Below are positions 59,621 through 64,000 of a stretch of 64,000 nucleotides of DNA, one piece after another. The notes below the pieces were generated by a model. The model did not search any database. It saw nothing but the letters and a program-made list of their open reading frames with translations, and was not told the origin of the DNA. Made by a program: the position numbers and the translations under genes. Source of the stretch: Cryptomeria japonica (taxonomy: Eukaryota > Streptophyta > Pinopsida > Cupressales > Cupressaceae); the NCBI RefSeq assembly GCF_030272615.1, contig NC_081405.1:311319235-311383234 (forward strand). Reading direction: 5' to 3'. Positions within the stretch are counted from its first letter, which is position 1, and each line of letters opens with the position of its first letter.

Positions 59621-60962
59621 TTGAATTTCAAAATTATGTAAACTTATAAAATATAGAAATATTAATGAAGTTTATGTCTATTATTTTTAAATTTGACAAT
59701 TTTTTTATACATTTAAAGACAATTTTTTTCTTTTGCTGATAAATGTTGAAAAATCAAGGATTCTAGTTGGCATCACCAAAAATATGAAAACAAACTTATT
59801 TTTCCTGATTTTAATTTTTCAAGTAGATGACATATATATGTAGGGCTAAAAAAAATAAATTAAATTTTGATGTATATTTTTCTCGTGATAACATTTTAAG
59901 GTCCAACATAGTTGAATTTGATATTTTTCATTCGACATCATGTTTTCTATATTAAATTTATCATTATCAAAAATCAAATTATACCCTTTGGAGAAGATTC
60001 TTTCATCTAGTGAATTGTATTTGTAAATTTTTTTACTATCATTTAATCTTTTTTAAAAAATATTTCAAATCGATCTCTTCTCGAACTTAAAAACTACTTG
60101 CAATATTTAAAAAATAAAACATATTAAAATTAATCAAAATATTAAAAAAAATATATGTCCAGATTCATGACTTTGAGCTCTACAAAAGGGTATTTTTAGA
60201 TTTTTGTAAAAAATATTATGCTAGAAGAAAAATACAACAAAAGTGGAAAGTTTTAGAATTGCAGGAAAAATGGTAATTTGGTTGCCACATTAGATGCCAC
60301 ATAGACTGTATTGAACATACCTATTTCGATTGAAAAGCCTCCCATCGGTGGTGGTTTCCCAGGCGACCAAGTGACTATTTCATATTTGTTTTTGGTTATT
60401 TTTTTGTTTAATTTGAAAAGTCAATTGAAGGTAAATTTGAAGGTCAATTTAAATGTAATTTTGAAGATGAATTTGTAGGGTATTTTTTAATCTATTTTGT
60501 TATTTTCTTGACATTAATTTCAATTTATTAATGTAGAGAATAGTTTAATATTTATAACATGTGTAATTTCACATATTTTCTTTAAAACAATACCAAAAAG
60601 TTAAAAAATATATTTAAACTTTGATATTGTTTATTATATCAACATTAAATTAGATAACATTTGATTTGATGCACTAAAAAGAACCCTTGTTTGATGTTTG
60701 GTGCACTTGCACACTTTGTGTTGTAGACCCCTTGCATTATTTTTTTTGTAGAGAGGTCTGCCTTTGGAGAAGTGATCACTCCTTAGGGAATGACCTCAAA
60801 GTAGTTTTTCCTTTGGGTCGCTATATAAAAAGTTTGTGGCTAAAACCCGGTTCTTAACTTGTCTTTCTTGGGCTAGAGGTGTCAATAACAACCAAGGTTT
60901 GGTGAACATGCCTAAGGCTCCTCATGTACTTGACAAGAGACTTAAGCTTCTCACACTAGAAT
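59621..60962. other. AT-rich, nothing recognised
   Basis: About 1.3 kb with very low GC. A short word (AATTTGAAGGTCAATTTAA type) recurs around 60420-60475. No ORF or element ends seen. Confidence 0.4.
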
Positions 60963-61212
60963 CCCATAAGATGAGTTCCTTGAATAGTGAATAGAAACCT
61001 TATTTAGTGGTCCACCCTATTGATTTAGTTGTTGGCATCATTCTCAGTGTAGGGGCTTAACCAGTTTTGCCCCAAAGATACTCACCACCCATAAGATGAG
61101 TTCCTTGAATAGTGACTAGAAAAATTATTTAGTGGTCCACCCTATTGATTGAGTTGTTGGCATCATTCTTAGTGCAAGGGCTTAACTAGTTTTGCCCCCT
61201 AGATACTCACCA
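60963..61212 (+). repeat. 125-bp tandem duplication
   Basis: Two copies (60963-61087 and 61088-61212) starting CCCATAAGATGAGTTCCTTG; about a dozen differences by eye. No coding sense. Confidence 0.85.
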
Positions 61213-61623
61213 TATGGCTCCCTTGAGATGAGACATAAATACCCAACTTCACATAAGATACTTGTAGCTTTCTAGGGAGAATGTGATTGGGTCATCCTTC
61301 CAGTCTTGAAGGCCCGTACTTGTCCTCTCTCAAAAAGACAAAAAAATGTACATGCCCATCTACATGTGATGATACTTGAGTCAACAAAGATTCCAAGATG
61401 TGGGTTGTTAATGTCGCCATGAGGCCTTGACCTTAGGATAAAATATATTTGAAGTGTTTTTAATTGTGTTAAGATCAATGAAAATTGGGTTGAATTTGGC
61501 CTATGAACATTCATTGATGTAAAATTTTGGACAATCACACTGTAACAACCATTATGTCTTTTTGTTTGCAGTGTTTTCAAGAATTGGCTAAGAAATTTAT
61601 GCACAACACTACTGTTATATAAC

Positions 61624-61767
61624 ACAATTTACCTAACATATATATTTAGATGATTATTTAGTACATGTGACATAATTTACCTAACACAGATATCTAGATG
61701 ATTATTTAGTACATGTGACATAATTTACCTGTCTCAGATATCTAGATGATTATTTAGTACATGTGAA
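61624..61767 (+). repeat. 48-bp tandem repeat, three copies
   Basis: Units with AATTTACCT at 61626, 61674 and 61722 and sharing GATGATTATTTAGTACATGT. The foldback element follows a few bases later. Confidence 0.85.
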
Positions 61768-61771
61768 TACT

Positions 61772-62210
61772 TATACATGATTCATATCCATTTGAAATAA
61801 GGTGTGAGGAGAGTTCATAAGTTGCATGAGAACAATGATTCATTGGTAATACATAATGAGCTTGTAGTAGCAACTAGCTTATGTAATTTATTCAAATTTT
61901 ACATAAACATTTCAACCGTTTGGTTTTGTTGGTCGTCATATTACACAAAAATAAATGGTTGAAATGTTTACACAAAATTCGAATCGGTTACAAAAGCTAG
62001 TGGCTAGTACATGCTCATTATACTAACAATGAACCATGAATCTCAAACAACTTATCACAAAAACAAACAGTTGAAATGTTTACACAAAATTTGAATCGGT
62101 TACAAAAGCTAGTGGCTAGTACATTCTCATTATACTACCAATGAACCATGAATCTCAAACAACTTATGGATTTTCCTCACACCTTATTTTGGATATATAA
62201 ATCATGTATA
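61772..62210. mobile_element. Foldback (MITE-like) element with duplicated right arm
   Basis: The left arm 61772-about 61938 (TATACATGATTCATATCC to AACCGTTTGGTTTTGTTGG) is the reverse complement, with mismatches, of about 62050-62210 (ACAAAAACAAACAGTTGAAA to ATAAATCATGTATA). The right arm occurs twice in tandem (period 110 bp, TCGGTTACAAAAGCTAGTGG at about 61984 and 62094). No ORF. Ends and target duplication are not sharp. Confidence 0.7.
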
Positions 62211-64000
62211 CGCTAATTAAGATTCAACAATTAATATATAATTAATAATATCTATTAATATAGAAATTGTCGCAATTAACATATATTTAATAATATACAT
62301 TAATTAATAATTAATATATAATTAATAAAATATATTGAATAAAATTTAATAATAATAAAACATTTTAAAAAAACAAAATTTAAATTTAATAAAAAAAATA
62401 AAATTTGTTTTAATAGCCACACAGTTTCTATCATTTCTCAAAAACCCAAAACTTAATTTTTATGAAATTTATACAAAAGTTAGAATGCAAAGTCACCAAG
62501 AAACCCAAAACATTTCGTAGAAACCCAGTTTGTAAATTTGGAGATGTCATTGACATTTTGAAACAACATAATAAAAACTTCTACAGGGGTTCCATTTTGG
62601 AACAAAATTTGGTAGCATGACAACATGCCAGGGAAGAATTTTTAAACCAAAACAATTCCTTCTATCTTAAATTTAATGGAAATAAAACATGAATCAAAAC
62701 TATAATCAACTAGAAATTGGAAATCAAATAACAAAATCATGAAAAGTTTTCCTGTCCATTTCATTTTTCCCCATATTTAAAAAAAATGGAAACTAATTAA
62801 ATACTGGTAAAAAGGAATTCAACCAGTCTAGAATTTTGTGACAACACAGAGAGGGAAAAATACCAATAAGAATTTTTAAAACAAAATTCATAGGTCCAAA
62901 TTGGCTCAAAACTATCAATTTAATTCTGGCTACAAAGGAATGGGAAGAGGAAAAATATAACTCTATTCCACATTCCTCCAAAATGAAACTACGAGAAGAA
63001 ACACATAGGCTGGAAGCACAAGAGGGTGATTCTAGGAAAATTTTGCCAACATAACCCCTATGATTTAAACTTGAAAACTAATCATTTTCTCATAAACAAA
63101 ATCAAACATGAAAACAAAACCCAACCAAACATTGGAGACACAACCATATCATATATATATTTTTTTCTTTTTAAAAAAAATTAAAAGCACACAAGAAAAT
63201 ACACAGGGAGGAAGAAATATTTGATATAATATTATTTAAAAAAAAAAAAAATGAAACTAGGCAGAAGCTATCCAACCTGTGAAGCTTTCCTGGAAGATCT
63301 TGTGGAAGAGCTCAGCCCTGCAACTAGACTCCCATGCCAATCCTTCCTTCCATCCCACCTCTGATTCTTATTTCCCCAACATGCATCCAAGAAATAATTT
63401 TTTTTCCTTCCCATAGTCTCCCCTCCTTCCCGTGAACTCACAGGCATTATAAAAAAGAAAAATATGCAACCTAATCTTTTTTTAGGTTTTTCCAACCAAA
63501 CATTTTCCAATAATTATGATATTTAATAAAACAAGAAATTCTTTTTCACATTAGAAAAATAAAAAATGCTTTTCTCTCCCTCATGTAATTTCTATTTTTT
63601 CCTAATTAACACAACTTAACATTTTTATTTCAAAATAATATGAGGGTAATATATATATTTTTAATTAAAATAAAATCCCAAATTCATTTTAACAAAAAAC
63701 TATATCCAACATATTTTAAACTCGCTTTTCTAATTAAATTGATTTTCTTAAATAATTAAAATCAACCTTTCTATGTTTAAAAAGGCAAAGAGATTAAATT
63801 AGTTCTATTTCAAATTAATTTTAATCTTTCTTTTCCAAACGTATAACTAAGTAAATCAATCCATTAAAATTAACCATTTAATTGCACTAGCTACCAATTT
63901 AAATTGAGCAATTCTAAATAACGATTAATCACATAAAGGGAACCTATTTAATTTAGTCCCTTAATTTTAATGCATAACACAACTTAGACAAATAAAATAA
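62211..64000. other. AT-rich, nothing firmly recognised
   Basis: 1.8 kb, A/T-rich with A-runs and one pyrimidine-rich patch (63290-63440). The last 400 bp has the character of the distal parts of LTRs A and B read backwards (TTAATTAAAT words, TTTAGTCCC), so it may be part of another giant LTR that runs off the window. I cannot support this further. Confidence 0.3.

Overview
This window is nuclear DNA from a plant with a large, repeat-filled genome. It is AT-rich and holds no intact host gene, rRNA or tRNA. Almost everything I can explain is LTR retrotransposon sequence, nested up to four levels deep. The pol fragments are plant Ty1/copia, the primer sites match plant initiator tRNA-Met, and several solo LTRs are giant (3.6-4.3 kb). 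This fits a gymnosperm or another large-genome plant, but the species cannot be fixed from the sequence.

Layout. (1) 1-6154: minus-strand non-autonomous copia-like element E1. It has two LTRs (the left one cut by the window edge), a gag-like gene with coiled coil and four zinc knuckles, and an accessory gene of about 1,000 codons (aORF) where pol should be. (2) 6155-12437: plus-strand decayed autonomous copia element, interrupted in the protease by a 1.1-kb solo LTR. It ends inside an LTR fragment (12438-13009). (3) 14118-16602: internally deleted element with a clear target duplication. (4) 19321-20149, 23774-23796, 46101-47259 and 48342-48640: pieces of one polypyrimidine tract of about 2.3 kb, split by three insertions. 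These are G (20150-23768, with LTRs in inverted orientation), F (23797-46100) and solo LTR H (47260-48336). F is a 5.2-kb relative of E1 swollen to 22.3 kb by giant solo LTRs C (with A nested inside it), B, and D (with solo LTR E nested inside it). (5) 48641-49925 and 58522-59620: remnant of what may be a DNA transposon, split by I. (6) 49926-58516: I, a complete 8.6-kb gypsy-type element with two 1,664-bp LTRs, an exact 5-bp target duplication, a repeat-rich ORF fused to a retropepsin, and a G-patch-like segment, but no visible reverse transcriptase or integrase. (7) 59621-64000: AT-rich DNA with two tandem repeats and a foldback element.

How it fits together. E1, F, G and the deleted element share cis signals with the copia remnant: LTR ends, a conserved LTR module, three polypurine tracts in fixed order and, where the 5' end survives, the same primer site. 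They lack pol, so I infer they are mobilised in trans by the copia lineage. Three of them carry the same aORF family. Giant LTRs A and B, and the LTRs of I, each hold a GC-rich array of short palindromes with a 30-40 bp period. The sequences differ between families, and these arrays plus the aORF are the most unusual things here.
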